Source: Limnobaculum parvum
Lineage (GTDB): Bacteria > Pseudomonadota > Gammaproteobacteria > Enterobacterales > Enterobacteriaceae
DNA length: 64,000 nucleotides
Reading direction: 5' to 3'
NCBI RefSeq assembly: GCF_003096015.2
Contig: NZ_CP029185.2
Span: forward strand, 3,312,501-3,376,500
Part shown: piece by piece, positions 24,649-33,466 of the stretch
How the letters are laid out: the number at the start of each line of letters is the position of its first letter
How positions within the stretch are numbered: the first letter of the stretch is position 1
Notes under the pieces: generated by a model
Told to the model about the DNA's origin: nothing
Database searches by the model: none
What the model saw: the letters and a program-made list of their open reading frames with translations, nothing else
Position numbers and translations under genes: made by a program

Positions 24649-26760
24649 TTATTTAGCCTTGCGAGCTTCGATAATTGCTGTAGCAACGTTATTTGGCGCT
24701 TCACTGTACTTCAAGAACTCCATAGAGTAAGAAGCACGACCCTGTGTTTGTGAACGCAGGTCTGTAGCATAACCAAACATTTCAGATAGTGGAATTTGAG
24801 CACGTACAGATTTACCTGTAGCCATGTCTTCCATACCTTCGATGATACCACGACGACGGTTTAAGTCACCGATCACATCACCCATGTAGTCTTCTGGAGT
24901 TTCTACTTCAACCTTCATGATTGGTTCCAGCAGAATTGGTTTGGCTTTCATGAAGCCTTCTTTAAAGGCTATAGAAGCAGCCAATTTAAACGCCAATTCT
25001 GAGGAGTCGACATCATGGTAAGAACCGTAGTGCAGGCGCACTTTGATATCAACAACCGGATAGCCAGCCAGAGGGCCAGACTTCAGTTGTTCCCGAATAC
25101 CTTTATCCACCGCAGGGATGAATTCGCCAGGAATTACACCACCCTTGATATCGTTGACGAACTCGTAGCCTGCGCCACCAGCTTCCAACGGAGACATATC
25201 GATAACAACGTCACCGTACTGTCCACGACCACCAGACTGTTTAGCGTGTTTACCCTGAACGTCTGTAATGGTTTCACGGATAGTTTCACGATAAGCAACC
25301 TGTGGTTTACCCACGTTCGCTTCAACGCCAAACTCACGACGCATACGGTCAACAAGGATATCTAAGTGTAATTCACCCATACCCGCGATAATAGTTTGAC
25401 CTGATTCTTCATCAGTCCAAACACGGAATGATGGATCTTCCTGAGCCAAACGGCCAAGGGCAATACCCATTTTTTCCTGATCGGCTTTGGTTTTTGGCTC
25501 AACTGCAACAGAGATTACTGGCTCTGGGAATTCCATACGCTCAAGAATAATTGGAGCAGCTTCTGAACATAAAGTATCACCCGTGGTGGAATATTTCAGG
25601 CCAATGGCAGCTGCGATATCACCAGCACAAACTTCTTTGATCTCTTCACGCTTGTTAGCATGCATCTGAACGATACGACCAAAACGTTCACGTTTATCTT
25701 TTACTGAGTTCAGAACGGTATCGCCTGAATTTACAACACCAGAATAAACGCGGAAGAACGTCAAGTTACCAACAAATGGGTCGGTTGCAATTTTAAACGC
25801 TAACGCAGCAAACGGCTCTTTGTCACTTGAATGACGAACTGCTGGAGTATCTTTACCATCATTCAACATACCGTTGATTGATTCAACGTCAGTTGGTGCC
25901 GGCAGATATTCAACCACTGCATCCAGCATTGCCTGCACGCCTTTATTTTTAAAGGCTGAACCACAGGTAACCAGAATAACTTCGCTATTCAGCACACGCT
26001 GACGCAGAGCTTTCTTGATTTCTGCCTCGGTCAGCGTTTCGCCGCCCAAGTATTTGTCCATCAGTTCTTCTGAAGCTTCAGCAGCAGACTCAACCAGATT
26101 CTGGTGCCATTCATCGGCCAGATCTTTCATGTCAGCAGGGATTTCTTCGTATTCGAAGGTTACGCCCTGATCTGCTTCGTTCCAGTTGATAGCTTTCATT
26201 TTCACCAGGTCAATAACACCGGTGAATTTTTCTTCTGCGCCAATAGGCAGTTGAATTGGAACTGGATTAGCTGCAAGACGACTTTTCAGTTGTCCTACTA
26301 CGCGCAGGAAGTTCGCACCCATACGGTCCATTTTATTAACGAACGCGATACGTGGAACTTTATATTTATTCGCTTGACGCCATACAGTTTCTGACTGTGG
26401 CTGAACGCCACCAACAGCACAATAAACCATTACCGCACCATCTAACACACGCATTGAACGTTCTACTTCGATAGTGAAGTCTACGTGTCCTGGGGTGTCG
26501 ATGATATTAACACGGTGCGGTTCAAACTGTTTAGCCATACCAGACCAGAACGCGGTGGTAGCAGCAGAAGTGATAGTAATACCACGTTCTTGCTCCTGTT
26601 CCATCCAGTCCATAGTCGCTGCGCCATCATGTACTTCACCGATTTTATGGTTTACACCGGTGTAGAACAGGATACGTTCGGTAGTGGTTGTTTTACCGGC
26701 GTCAATGTGAGCACTGATACCGATGTTGCGATAACGCTCAATAGGGGTTACACGAGCCAT
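24649..26760 (-). CDS. fusA: Translation elongation factor G
   Basis: The 703-residue GTPase drives tRNA-mRNA translocation and, with RRF, ribosome recycling. Motifs are AHIDAGKTT near residue 17, DTPGH near 88 and NKMD near 142, followed by domains II to V. The HYGSYHDVDSSELAFKLAAS segment marks the C-terminal part. Length is one residue below E. coli EF-G. It lies between rpsG and tufA. Confidence 0.99.
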   Translation of the reverse strand: MARVTPIERYRNIGISAHIDAGKTTTTERILFYTGVNHKIGEVHDGAATMDWMEQEQERGITITSAATTAFWSGMAKQFEPHRVNIIDTPGHVDFTIEVERSMRVLDGAVMVYCAVGGVQPQSETVWRQANKYKVPRIAFVNKMDRMGANFLRVVGQLKSRLAANPVPIQLPIGAEEKFTGVIDLVKMKAINWNEADQGVTFEYEEIPADMKDLADEWHQNLVESAAEASEELMDKYLGGETLTEAEIKKALRQRVLNSEVILVTCGSAFKNKGVQAMLDAVVEYLPAPTDVESINGMLNDGKDTPAVRHSSDKEPFAALAFKIATDPFVGNLTFFRVYSGVVNSGDTVLNSVKDKRERFGRIVQMHANKREEIKEVCAGDIAAAIGLKYSTTGDTLCSEAAPIILERMEFPEPVISVAVEPKTKADQEKMGIALGRLAQEDPSFRVWTDEESGQTIIAGMGELHLDILVDRMRREFGVEANVGKPQVAYRETIRETITDVQGKHAKQSGGRGQYGDVVIDMSPLEAGGAGYEFVNDIKGGVIPGEFIPAVDKGIREQLKSGPLAGYPVVDIKVRLHYGSYHDVDSSELAFKLAASIAFKEGFMKAKPILLEPIMKVEVETPEDYMGDVIGDLNRRRGIIEGMEDMATGKSVRAQIPLSEMFGYATDLRSQTQGRASYSMEFLKYSEAPNNVATAIIEARKAK

Positions 26761-26855
26761 TTTATTCCTCGATTACTAGGTCGTTCTTCAGATAACCCAT
26801 GCGGGTCAACTTAAAAAGCGCCCGCATGATGATTAGCATAACTACCGAAAATAAA

Positions 26856-27326
26856 TTACCAACGGTAGTGGGCGAACGCCTTGTTGGCTTCAGCCATACG
26901 GTGAACGTCTTCACGTTTCTTCACTGCAGTACCTTTGTTTTCTGCAGCATCAGACAGTTCATTCGCTAAGCGTAAAGCCATGGATTTATCACCGCGTTTA
27001 CGAGCAGCTTCTACAATCCAACGCATGGCAAGTGCATTACGGCGAACCGGACGAACTTCAACCGGTACCTGATATGTAGAACCACCAACACGACGAGACT
27101 TAACTTCTACAGTCGGTCTTACGTTGTCCAGGGCAATTTCAAAAGCTTCCAATTCGTTCTTACCAGAACGCTGAGATAAAGTCTCAAGCGCTGTATAAAC
27201 GATAGCTTCTGCGGTAGATTTTTTACCATCTACCATTAAAATATTTACAAATTTGGCCAGTAAGTCAGATCCGAACTTAGGATCTGGCAGAATTTTACGT
27301 TGACCAATGACGCGACGACGTGGCAT
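26856..27326 (-). CDS. rpsG: 30S ribosomal protein S7
   Basis: The 156-residue protein starts MPRRRVIGQRKILPDPKFGSDLLAKFVN and ends AFAHYRW. It initiates assembly of the 30S head. It has the short C terminus, like E. coli B, rather than the K-12 extension. The 96-base gap to rpsL equals the E. coli intercistronic region where S7 represses translation, but I did not verify its fold. Confidence 0.99.
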   Translation of the reverse strand: MPRRRVIGQRKILPDPKFGSDLLAKFVNILMVDGKKSTAEAIVYTALETLSQRSGKNELEAFEIALDNVRPTVEVKSRRVGGSTYQVPVEVRPVRRNALAMRWIVEAARKRGDKSMALRLANELSDAAENKGTAVKKREDVHRMAEANKAFAHYRW

Positions 27327-27422
27327 GGAAATACTCCGTTGTTAATTCAGGATTGTCCAAAACTCGATGAGTTTATTTTGACATTAAGTTAAAAATGTTT
27401 GGCCTTACTTAACGGGTAACCA

Positions 27423-27797
27423 TTAAGACTTCGGCTTTTTCACGCCATACTTGGAACGGGCTTGCTTACGGTCTTTAACACCTGAGCAGTCCAGCGCGCC
27501 ACGAACGGTATGATAACGCACACCAGGCAAGTCTTTAACACGACCACCACGGATCAGGATCACGGAGTGCTCCTGTAGGTTGTGGCCTTCACCACCGATA
27601 TATGAAGAAACTTCAAAACCGTTAGTTAAACGTACACGACAAACTTTACGTAATGCAGAGTTTGGTTTTTTTGGAGTGGTGGTATATACGCGAGTACATA
27701 CTCCACGTTTCTGCGGGCAAGCTTCCAGCGCAGGAACGTTGCTTTTTGCAACCTTCATTGAGCGCGGTTTGCGTACCAGCTGATTAATTGTTGCCAT
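27423..27797 (-). CDS. rpsL: 30S ribosomal protein S12
   Basis: The 124-residue protein starts MATINQLVRKPRSMKVAKSNVPALEACPQKRGVCTRVYTTTPKKPNSALRK. S12 controls decoding accuracy. The lysines in TTPKKPNSAL (Lys43) and GGRVKDLPG (Lys88), where streptomycin resistance changes occur, are both wild type. It is the first gene of the str operon. Confidence 0.99.
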   Translation of the reverse strand: MATINQLVRKPRSMKVAKSNVPALEACPQKRGVCTRVYTTTPKKPNSALRKVCRVRLTNGFEVSSYIGGEGHNLQEHSVILIRGGRVKDLPGVRYHTVRGALDCSGVKDRKQARSKYGVKKPKS

Positions 27798-27880
27798 TAA
27801 AAAAAGCTCCTGGTTTTTTTACTTTCGTAAACACGTAATAAATCGATCCCTGAATGCATAGGTACACTGAGGGACGCAAA

Positions 27881-27909
27881 ATTTTATGGCTGAAGTGGGT
27901 GGCTGTCAA
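27881..27909 (-). promoter_or_regulatory. str operon promoter
   Basis: On the minus strand a perfect TTGACA (27904-27909) lies 17 bases from TAAAAT (27881-27886), which differs from consensus at one base. The start point would fall near 27874, giving a leader of about 75 bases before rpsL. Confidence 0.88.
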
Positions 27910-27993
27910 GAAATATACAGTATTGAACGATGAACAAAGGAATGTGGTGCTTGATTTATCAGAATATTCACTAAAACAATAGCGGGCGGAATA

Positions 27994-28284
27994 TTACCAA
28001 TTCACTTGAGGATAATGATTAACACTGAGATCCACCAAACCTGAGTAATCAATAATCTCAACTCGGCTATCTATCAGTAATAATAGCCCCCGAGCTTCAA
28101 TATCTTCCCGAAGTACATAAATATTAATTGGGTTACGCTGAATCAGCAGCGCCAGCCAACGACTCTCCTTTAGTGCAGCCGTTACACTATCCTGCATCAA
28201 TACCAACACATCACTCTGCCCTACGGCATTACTCAGCGTATTCATATCGATTTGATAAGGTGAATGTGAAACAGTATGTAACAC
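27994..28284 (-). CDS. tusB: tRNA 2-thiouridine synthesis sulfur relay protein TusB
   Basis: The 96-residue protein resembles TusB (E. coli 95): MLHTVSHSPYQ...DVLVLMQDSVTAAL. TusBCD is a heterohexamer that passes persulfide sulfur from TusA to TusE and on to MnmA for s2U34 of Glu, Gln and Lys tRNAs. It follows tusC by 8 bases, and the tusDCB order is conserved upstream of the str operon. Confidence 0.93.
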   Translation of the reverse strand: MLHTVSHSPYQIDMNTLSNAVGQSDVLVLMQDSVTAALKESRWLALLIQRNPINIYVLREDIEARGLLLLIDSRVEIIDYSGLVDLSVNHYPQVNW

Positions 28285-28292
28285 GGTAATCC

Positions 28293-28652
28293 TTAAAAAG
28301 TTAGCACGACATCATAGCCAGATAAGCAATCATGTATTTGCTGCTGGTTCAGACGAATAGCATCAATAACCAATGGCGCATCCAGATCAATCCCTCGAAC
28401 ATGCATCGAATCACTGCAAATAAAACATTGCTCAATATCGTATAACGCCAGAACACCAAAGGTCGCAATATAGTTACGCATCAGGATCTGATCGGGTTGC
28501 TGATCAGGAAGTAACTGAAATACACCATCGGAAAGAAAGAACAGACCGATATCGTCCGTCAGAGCCGATGTTGCTAAAACAGCATCCAACCCTTCTCTGC
28601 CTCCGGAGGAACCATGAGGAACATGCGTAAAAACAAAGGCTATTTTCTTCAT
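28293..28652 (-). CDS. tusC: tRNA 2-thiouridine synthesis sulfur relay protein TusC
   Basis: The 119-residue protein starts MKKIAFVFTHVPHGSSGGREGLDAVLA and has the DsrE-like fold. I chose ATG 28652, which gives the E. coli length, over the in-frame upstream start at 28688 that lies inside tusD. It is the middle subunit of the TusBCD complex. Confidence 0.95.
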   Translation of the reverse strand: MKKIAFVFTHVPHGSSGGREGLDAVLATSALTDDIGLFFLSDGVFQLLPDQQPDQILMRNYIATFGVLALYDIEQCFICSDSMHVRGIDLDAPLVIDAIRLNQQQIHDCLSGYDVVLTF

Positions 28653-28663
28653 AATCAGCCTGC

Positions 28664-29056
28664 CTAAAACTGCATGACGCGATCGCAAGTCAGCATCGCT
28701 TCCGCTAATGACCCCAATCCACTTAGTACAAATCCCGGTTGTAAATTAGCCGCCGTCTGTTGGCGTAATGCCGCTTCTTGTTCATCCACAACACCACGAC
28801 GCAGTGCTGCTGCAACACAAACATTTAGCACAGTTCCTTGTTGCTCCGCCAATCGTTGCCAAGCTCTGACTAAATCAAACTCATCGCTAGCAGGAGAAAC
28901 TAACTGGTTCGCATTACTGATACCTTCTTGGTAAAAAAATACGCTCTCTAATTTGTGGCCACGAGCAATCAATGCCTGCGCAAACTGCCAGGCGCTGGTT
29001 GCCCGCTGAGTGCCATAAGCCGGGCCGGTAACGACCAGCGTATAACTTAGACTCAC
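28664..29056 (-). CDS. tusD: Sulfur transferase TusD
   Basis: The 130-residue DsrE-family protein carries the sulfur-accepting cysteine in NVCVAAALRRGVVDE near residue 79. It matches E. coli TusD (128) with ASDEFDLVRAWQ and LSGLGSLAEAMLTCDRV. Its start overlaps the yheO stop by 4 bases, so yheO-tusD-tusC-tusB forms one operon. Confidence 0.96.
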   Translation of the reverse strand: MSLSYTLVVTGPAYGTQRATSAWQFAQALIARGHKLESVFFYQEGISNANQLVSPASDEFDLVRAWQRLAEQQGTVLNVCVAAALRRGVVDEQEAALRQQTAANLQPGFVLSGLGSLAEAMLTCDRVMQF

Positions 29057-29766
29057 CGATCGTTTCCTGAGAAATCACCGCTCTTAAACTGGCGGATATA
29101 GAGATAAACGGTGTGCTTAGAGATATTCAAGCGATCGGCAACATGATTAATTGAATCCTTAATATCAAAAATCCCTTTCTCATACAGATTCAATACGATT
29201 TGGCGATTCTTGGCATTATTCGAAACGTTCCGATCGGCATTCACTTCTTCAATAGTGAATTCCAATGTTTGAGCAACCAGATCGTCAACCGATGAGGCAA
29301 AGTTAACATTAGAATGAACATCTTTGGTTTCTGGTGGAATAAAAGTCTGCATGATCTGGGAGAAAGGCACATCCAGATTCATATTAATACACAGTAATCC
29401 AATAACCCGATGGTCTCTATTACGAATGCCAATAGTCAGCGATTTCATTAATGAACCGCTTTTAGCACGAGTAAAATAAGCTTTAGAAACACTACTGTCA
29501 TCATGTGACATGGCATGTAGCATCCGTAATGCCATATCCGTAATTGGAGAACCTATTTTACGACCAGTATGTTCGCCATTGGCAATACGAATAGCCGAAC
29601 ACTTTAAATCTTCCAGTGAATGTAAGACGATTTCACAATGCGAGCCAATCAACATAGCTAAACCATCAACTACTGATTCATAAGAACGTAAAATATCGTG
29701 ATCTTCGCTGGTAAATGGCTGCTCATCTAACGTCTCATATTCGCCGGATAGCGGTGAATCAGACAT
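29053..29766 (-). CDS. yheO: YheO-family PAS/HTH transcriptional regulator
   Basis: The 237-residue protein has an N-terminal YheO-type PAS-like domain (residues about 20-135, with GSHCEIVLHSLEDLKCSAIRIANGEHTGR) and a C-terminal helix-turn-helix (ILNLYEKGIFDIKDSINHVADRLNISKHTVYLYIRQ near 192-228). Its target and ligand are unknown in enteric bacteria. The overlap with tusD suggests a link to sulfur transfer, but this is only context. Confidence 0.88.
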   Translation of the reverse strand: MSDSPLSGEYETLDEQPFTSEDHDILRSYESVVDGLAMLIGSHCEIVLHSLEDLKCSAIRIANGEHTGRKIGSPITDMALRMLHAMSHDDSSVSKAYFTRAKSGSLMKSLTIGIRNRDHRVIGLLCINMNLDVPFSQIMQTFIPPETKDVHSNVNFASSVDDLVAQTLEFTIEEVNADRNVSNNAKNRQIVLNLYEKGIFDIKDSINHVADRLNISKHTVYLYIRQFKSGDFSGNDR

Positions 29767-29880
29767 GATTTTTCTCCAATATATTTAGTCCATATTGGTC
29801 CTCAGACTGAAAAAAACCTGGAGACGCATTCTTAACAAGTGTTGGTTAGTTTAACAAAAACAGGGCTGACATAAGAAATA

Positions 29881-29910
29881 AAAAAACCGCAGTGGCGTTC
29901 TGCGGTTTTT
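29881..29910 (-). terminator. Terminator after fkpA
   Basis: A 10-base-pair stem (29882-29891 with 29901-29910, nine-base loop) with a T-run on the minus strand (TTTTTTTATTTC) lies 15 bases past the fkpA stop. Confidence 0.9.
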
Positions 29911-29925
29911 CTTCAAAGCAAAGAA

Positions 29926-30714
29926 TTATTGCTTATCTTTCGCTGGGGCTGCTGCTGGCGTTTCCGCTTTTTCAGACTTAACGTCTAGCAATTCAACTTG
30001 GAATACTAATGTAGAATTAATTGGAATCCCTGGAACAACGTTCTCACCATAGGCTAAAGATGGTGGAATAACCATGGTCATTTTTCCACCTTTTTTCAGG
30101 AGTTTTAATCCTTCAGTCCAACCGGGAATTACGCTATCCAGACGGAAGGTGGCTGGTTGACCACGGGTATAGGAGTTATCAAACTCGGTGCCATCAATCA
30201 GTGTTCCTTTGTAGTTCACCACAACAGAGTCGCTATCGCTAGGTGCGCTACCGGTACCGGCTGTTTCTACTTTATACAATAAACCCGATGCCGTTTTTTT
30301 CACGCCGTCTTCTTTAGCGAAAGTATCACGATAGGCAACGCCTTTTTCTTCGTTCACTTTACCATCAGCCAGCATCTTAGCATGCGCTTTCTCTTTTACG
30401 CGGGCTTCAAAGGTCTGTAAAGTTTGCTCAATTTCAGCATCGGTTAATTTACTTTTGCTTTCAAAGGCATCTTTAAAACCAGCCTGAATTTGAGAACGAT
30501 CTAATACTACACCTAACTTATCCTGATCCTTCAGAGAGTTAGTCATATAGCCCCCCAGAGAAGCACCTAACGCATAGGCAGCCTTCTGCTCTTCGCTGTC
30601 AAACTTAGCCGGTGCTGCGCTTTTTGGTGCAGCCGTTGCTACAGTGTTGGCCATTGCCCCGGTAGCGAAAGCCATTGCGGTCGCTAACAGCGTTACTTTA
30701 AATAGTGATTTCAT
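29926..30714 (-). CDS. fkpA: Periplasmic FKBP-type peptidyl-prolyl isomerase/chaperone
   Basis: The 262-residue protein has a signal peptide (MKSLFKVTLLATAMAFATGAMA), an N-terminal helical dimerisation domain with chaperone function (residues about 35-135) and a C-terminal FKBP domain (about 145-250) with DGTEFDNSYTRGQPATFRLDSVIPGWTEGLKLL and PPSLAYGENV. It helps fold envelope proteins. In E. coli it is under sigma-E control, but I found no convincing sigma-E promoter here. A longer paralogue lies immediately upstream. Confidence 0.96.
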   Translation of the reverse strand: MKSLFKVTLLATAMAFATGAMANTVATAAPKSAAPAKFDSEEQKAAYALGASLGGYMTNSLKDQDKLGVVLDRSQIQAGFKDAFESKSKLTDAEIEQTLQTFEARVKEKAHAKMLADGKVNEEKGVAYRDTFAKEDGVKKTASGLLYKVETAGTGSAPSDSDSVVVNYKGTLIDGTEFDNSYTRGQPATFRLDSVIPGWTEGLKLLKKGGKMTMVIPPSLAYGENVVPGIPINSTLVFQVELLDVKSEKAETPAAAPAKDKQ

Positions 30715-30881
30715 CTACATCTCCGGTGATAGGACATATGTTGTTATGCAATAAAACAGAATCCGAATTCTATACCCTACAGGTAAATTCTAAGCAGACG
30801 CAAAGAATATCAAATTATCTTAGTTCCCCAAAAAGAATAGCCTATTATGCTAATTACTCATCTTCGACAACATAAATTAAA

Positions 30882-30923
30882 ATGGTTCGCTGAAATTAAG
30901 AAATACCTTCATCAGCGAACCAT
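30882..30923 (-). terminator. Terminator after the long FKBP paralogue
   Basis: A perfect 12-base-pair stem (30882-30893 with 30912-30923) with an 18-base loop is followed on the minus strand by TTAATTTA. It separates the two FKBP genes, so they are probably separate transcripts. Confidence 0.75.
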
Positions 30924-30995
30924 AAATTATCATATTGTTCAAACGAATAAATACGTCGACACTCAGCTGAGCATATTTATTTTCCAGAAGACTAA

Positions 30996-32195
30996 TTATT
31001 TAGCTTTGAACGGTTTAGCTGCCTTACTCGGCCTACTTGGCTTAGCCGCTGGCGTTACCTGCAATACCTTAAGAGTAAAAATCAGCGTTGCATTAGGTGG
31101 AATACCCGGTAGCGCGCCCTTTGGGCCATACCCCAGCTCTGGTGGTACCACTAACTTAATTTGACCACCATTACCAGCCAGTTTGATACCACTGCGTAAT
31201 GCAGGGATCACATCAGCCACTTTTAATGAAATCGGAGAGGAGGTCTTCTCAAAAACGGTTCCATTTACCCGCATACCTTGAAGTTCAACTTCAACAATAT
31301 CTTGATCGGTAATGGCTGCACCACTGCCTTGTTGTTCAACTAAATAGAGCAGCCCTTCCTTGCTTTTTTGCACATTATTTATCTTAGCGAAATCAGCCCG
31401 GTATGCGTCACCGATTTCACGTTCACGCACAGCTTCCTGTTCCGCCTTGGCTTTATTCAGCGTGTTGACCTGATCGTCAAACGCGGCCATGGTCTTTTTA
31501 ACCATCGCTTCATCCATTTTTATATCACCGGCAAACGTATCAACAATGCCCGCCAGCACGATATTAGGATCAAGGGTAATATGCAGTTTCTTTTGCTGAG
31601 CCATATTTTCTTGCAGGTAACGCGCCAGCGTTACGCCACTGGCATAAGCACGTTTTTGCTCTTCACTGCTCAGAGAAAATTTTACCGATGATAATGGCGT
31701 GGTTTCCAGTTCAGTGACAACTGAGAGGGGCTCTTTCTTCGGCTCAGTCGCTGAAGCAAGCTCACCGGTTGCAGATACTGGAACGGCATCTGCCGCGATC
31801 GCTGCTGCAGTTGTTGCATTTTCTGTAGGCGCGGAAGTTCCGCCAGCTACTGGCGCTGCTTTTGTATCAGGGGCTGAATTTGTCGCTGCAGGCTCAATGA
31901 CAGCTTGCTGCGTACTCATCTTTGGGTCTGGTACACTATCCTTAGCCGGTTCTGCTGCTGGAGATGGTTGAATGTTATTCTGTTCTTTCACCGTAACTGG
32001 CGCTACATCAGCTGATTGTCCGGCCTTTGCCGCTTCAGGTTCAGATGGTGCTGCCGTTGTTGCTGGTTGAACAACCGTTGAACTTTGTTCAACCTTAGAA
32101 TCTGGCGCTACAGGATTAGCGAAAACAGTAAAAACAGGTAGCGTTAGCAGCAACGCTCCAACTGCATATGAAGGCTTATTTAAAAAAGACATCAA
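30996..32195 (-). CDS. FkpA-like FKBP isomerase with a long Ala/Pro/Glu-rich N-terminal region
   Basis: This 399-residue protein is a paralogue of the fkpA product next to it. It has a signal peptide (SYAVGALLLTLPVFTVFA), then about 140 residues of low-complexity Ala, Pro, Glu, Thr and Val. The FKBP N-terminal helical domain starts near residue 172 (KFSLSSEEQKRAYASGVTLARYLQENM). The FKBP domain ends in PPELGYGPKGALPGIPPNATLIFTLKVLQVTPAAKPSRPSKAAKPFKAK. The FKBP core has lost some residues usual in active enzymes (DGTEFD is NGTVFEKT), so catalysis is uncertain. The basic tail and long linker suggest anchoring or spanning of the cell wall. It could start at the second Met. Confidence 0.85.
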   Translation of the reverse strand: MMSFLNKPSYAVGALLLTLPVFTVFANPVAPDSKVEQSSTVVQPATTAAPSEPEAAKAGQSADVAPVTVKEQNNIQPSPAAEPAKDSVPDPKMSTQQAVIEPAATNSAPDTKAAPVAGGTSAPTENATTAAAIAADAVPVSATGELASATEPKKEPLSVVTELETTPLSSVKFSLSSEEQKRAYASGVTLARYLQENMAQQKKLHITLDPNIVLAGIVDTFAGDIKMDEAMVKKTMAAFDDQVNTLNKAKAEQEAVREREIGDAYRADFAKINNVQKSKEGLLYLVEQQGSGAAITDQDIVEVELQGMRVNGTVFEKTSSPISLKVADVIPALRSGIKLAGNGGQIKLVVPPELGYGPKGALPGIPPNATLIFTLKVLQVTPAAKPSRPSKAAKPFKAK

Positions 32196-32361
32196 TATAT
32201 TCCTTGTGTTTCATTGTAGAATAAAGCCATTAACGGTCAACATCTCCTGCTGGTCGCATTACTGGCAAGCACACTAATATTTATGCGCATATTACAAATT
32301 TCTGCGCTGATTTAATATCACATTCATTGTATGAGACTCATCATGATTCACCGGAGAAAAT

Positions 32362-32589
32362 ATGCAACAACTAAACTCTGACAACCTGTTACAACGACTA
32401 GACTTACTGGAAAGCCGCTTGGCCTTTCAAGAGGTGACTATTGAAGATCTCAATCAGGCGGTGATTCAACATCAACTTGAAATCGCTAAACTTCAGGAAC
32501 AGTTAAGGCTGTTGACAGATAAGTTGAAAGCCTCCCAACCCTCCATGATAGCTTCACAGTCAGAAGAGTTGCCTCCTCCGCACTACTAA
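32362..32589 (+). CDS. slyX: SlyX family protein
   Basis: The 75-residue protein is a coiled coil (LLQRLDLLESRLAFQEVTIEDLNQAVIQHQ) ending in the SlyX hallmark PPPHY. Its role is unknown. Its position beside slyD and fkpA is conserved in Enterobacterales. Confidence 0.93.
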   Translation: MQQLNSDNLLQRLDLLESRLAFQEVTIEDLNQAVIQHQLEIAKLQEQLRLLTDKLKASQPSMIASQSEELPPPHY

Positions 32590-32628
32590 TGTTTCATTAA
32601 AACTATAGCGGTAATTCGGGCAAAAAAT

Positions 32629-32660
32629 AAAATGGCAGCTTTAATTAAGCTGCCATTTTT
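32629..32660. terminator. Bidirectional terminator between slyX and slyD
   Basis: A fully palindromic stem (32629-32643 with 32646-32660) centred on TTAATTAA has A/T tracts on both sides. It serves the convergent slyX and slyD. Confidence 0.9.
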
Positions 32661-32676
32661 CATTCTCAAATGATAA

Positions 32677-33303
32677 TTAGTGACTACAGCCACAACCGCC
32701 ATGGCCTTTACCATGACCACCACAGCCGCCTTCACCGTGCTCGTGATCATGATCGTGACCGCCACCACCGCAGCAACCACCGCCATCTCCGTGACCATGA
32801 CCGCCACAGCAGCCACCTTCACCATGTTCGTGATCGTGCTCACCGTGAACATGACCATGAGCCAGTTCTTCCGGTGTTGCTTCGCGGATAGCAACAACTT
32901 CAACATTAAAGTTGAGGTTTTGACCAGCCAGCATATGGTTACCATCAACTACTACGTGGTCGTCTTCTACTTCGGTAATTTCAACTGGCACAGGACCTTG
33001 ATCGGTATCAGCCAGGAAACGCATACCTACCTGAAGCTCATCAACACCCATAAATACATCTTTAGGTACGCGCTGAACCAAGACATCATCATAGTTGCCA
33101 TAAGCTTCGTTAGCCGGTACAAACACGTCAAAACGATCGCCTACGTTATGATCTTCTAATGCTTTTTCTAAACCTGCGATCAGAGAACCATGTCCATGCA
33201 GATAATCTAACGGTGCGCTCACCGGAGACTCATCAACTAATACACCGTCTTCTGTACGAACCTGATAGGCCAGGCTGACCACTAGGTCTTTTGCTACTTT
33301 CAT
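32677..33303 (-). CDS. slyD: FKBP-type isomerase and nickel metallochaperone SlyD
   Basis: The 208-residue protein has an FKBP domain with an inserted IF chaperone domain (residues 1-150, starting MKVAKDLVVSLAYQVRTEDGVLVDESP). Its C-terminal tail of about 55 residues is made almost wholly of His, Gly, Cys, Asp and Glu (HGHVHGEHDHEHGEGGCCGGHGHG and similar). The tail binds nickel and serves hydrogenase maturation. The FKBP unit also accelerates proline-limited folding in the cytosol. The E. coli tail is similar but this one is more repetitive. Confidence 0.97.
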   Translation of the reverse strand: MKVAKDLVVSLAYQVRTEDGVLVDESPVSAPLDYLHGHGSLIAGLEKALEDHNVGDRFDVFVPANEAYGNYDDVLVQRVPKDVFMGVDELQVGMRFLADTDQGPVPVEITEVEDDHVVVDGNHMLAGQNLNFNVEVVAIREATPEELAHGHVHGEHDHEHGEGGCCGGHGHGDGGGCCGGGGHDHDHEHGEGGCGGHGKGHGGCGCSH

Positions 33304-33466
33304 GATTTCTCCTACCGTTGATACTTAATTTCCGCTGATTGTAGCTGAAATCAACGGCGCTGTACTCACTGAGATAAAAATTTAGGCAACTTTATATTAC
33401 TAAGTATGATGAAAGTCGACTATTAGATTGAGATCCTGCGGCCTATCCATCATCTCTTTTTTCAGG

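Noticed and set aside
9324..27797. Many open frames on the plus strand opposite the ribosomal operons
   Set aside because: They are antisense or shifted shadows of highly biased ribosomal protein genes; none has a start signal or family match.
30715..30850. Sigma-E promoter upstream of fkpA
   Set aside because: GGAACT is present, but the nearest TCTG-like -10 is about 23 bases away, too far for sigma-E.
32677..32870. His/Gly/Cys repeats in slyD as a tandem-repeat artefact
   Set aside because: The metal-binding tail is a known feature of SlyD, so no assembly error need be invoked.
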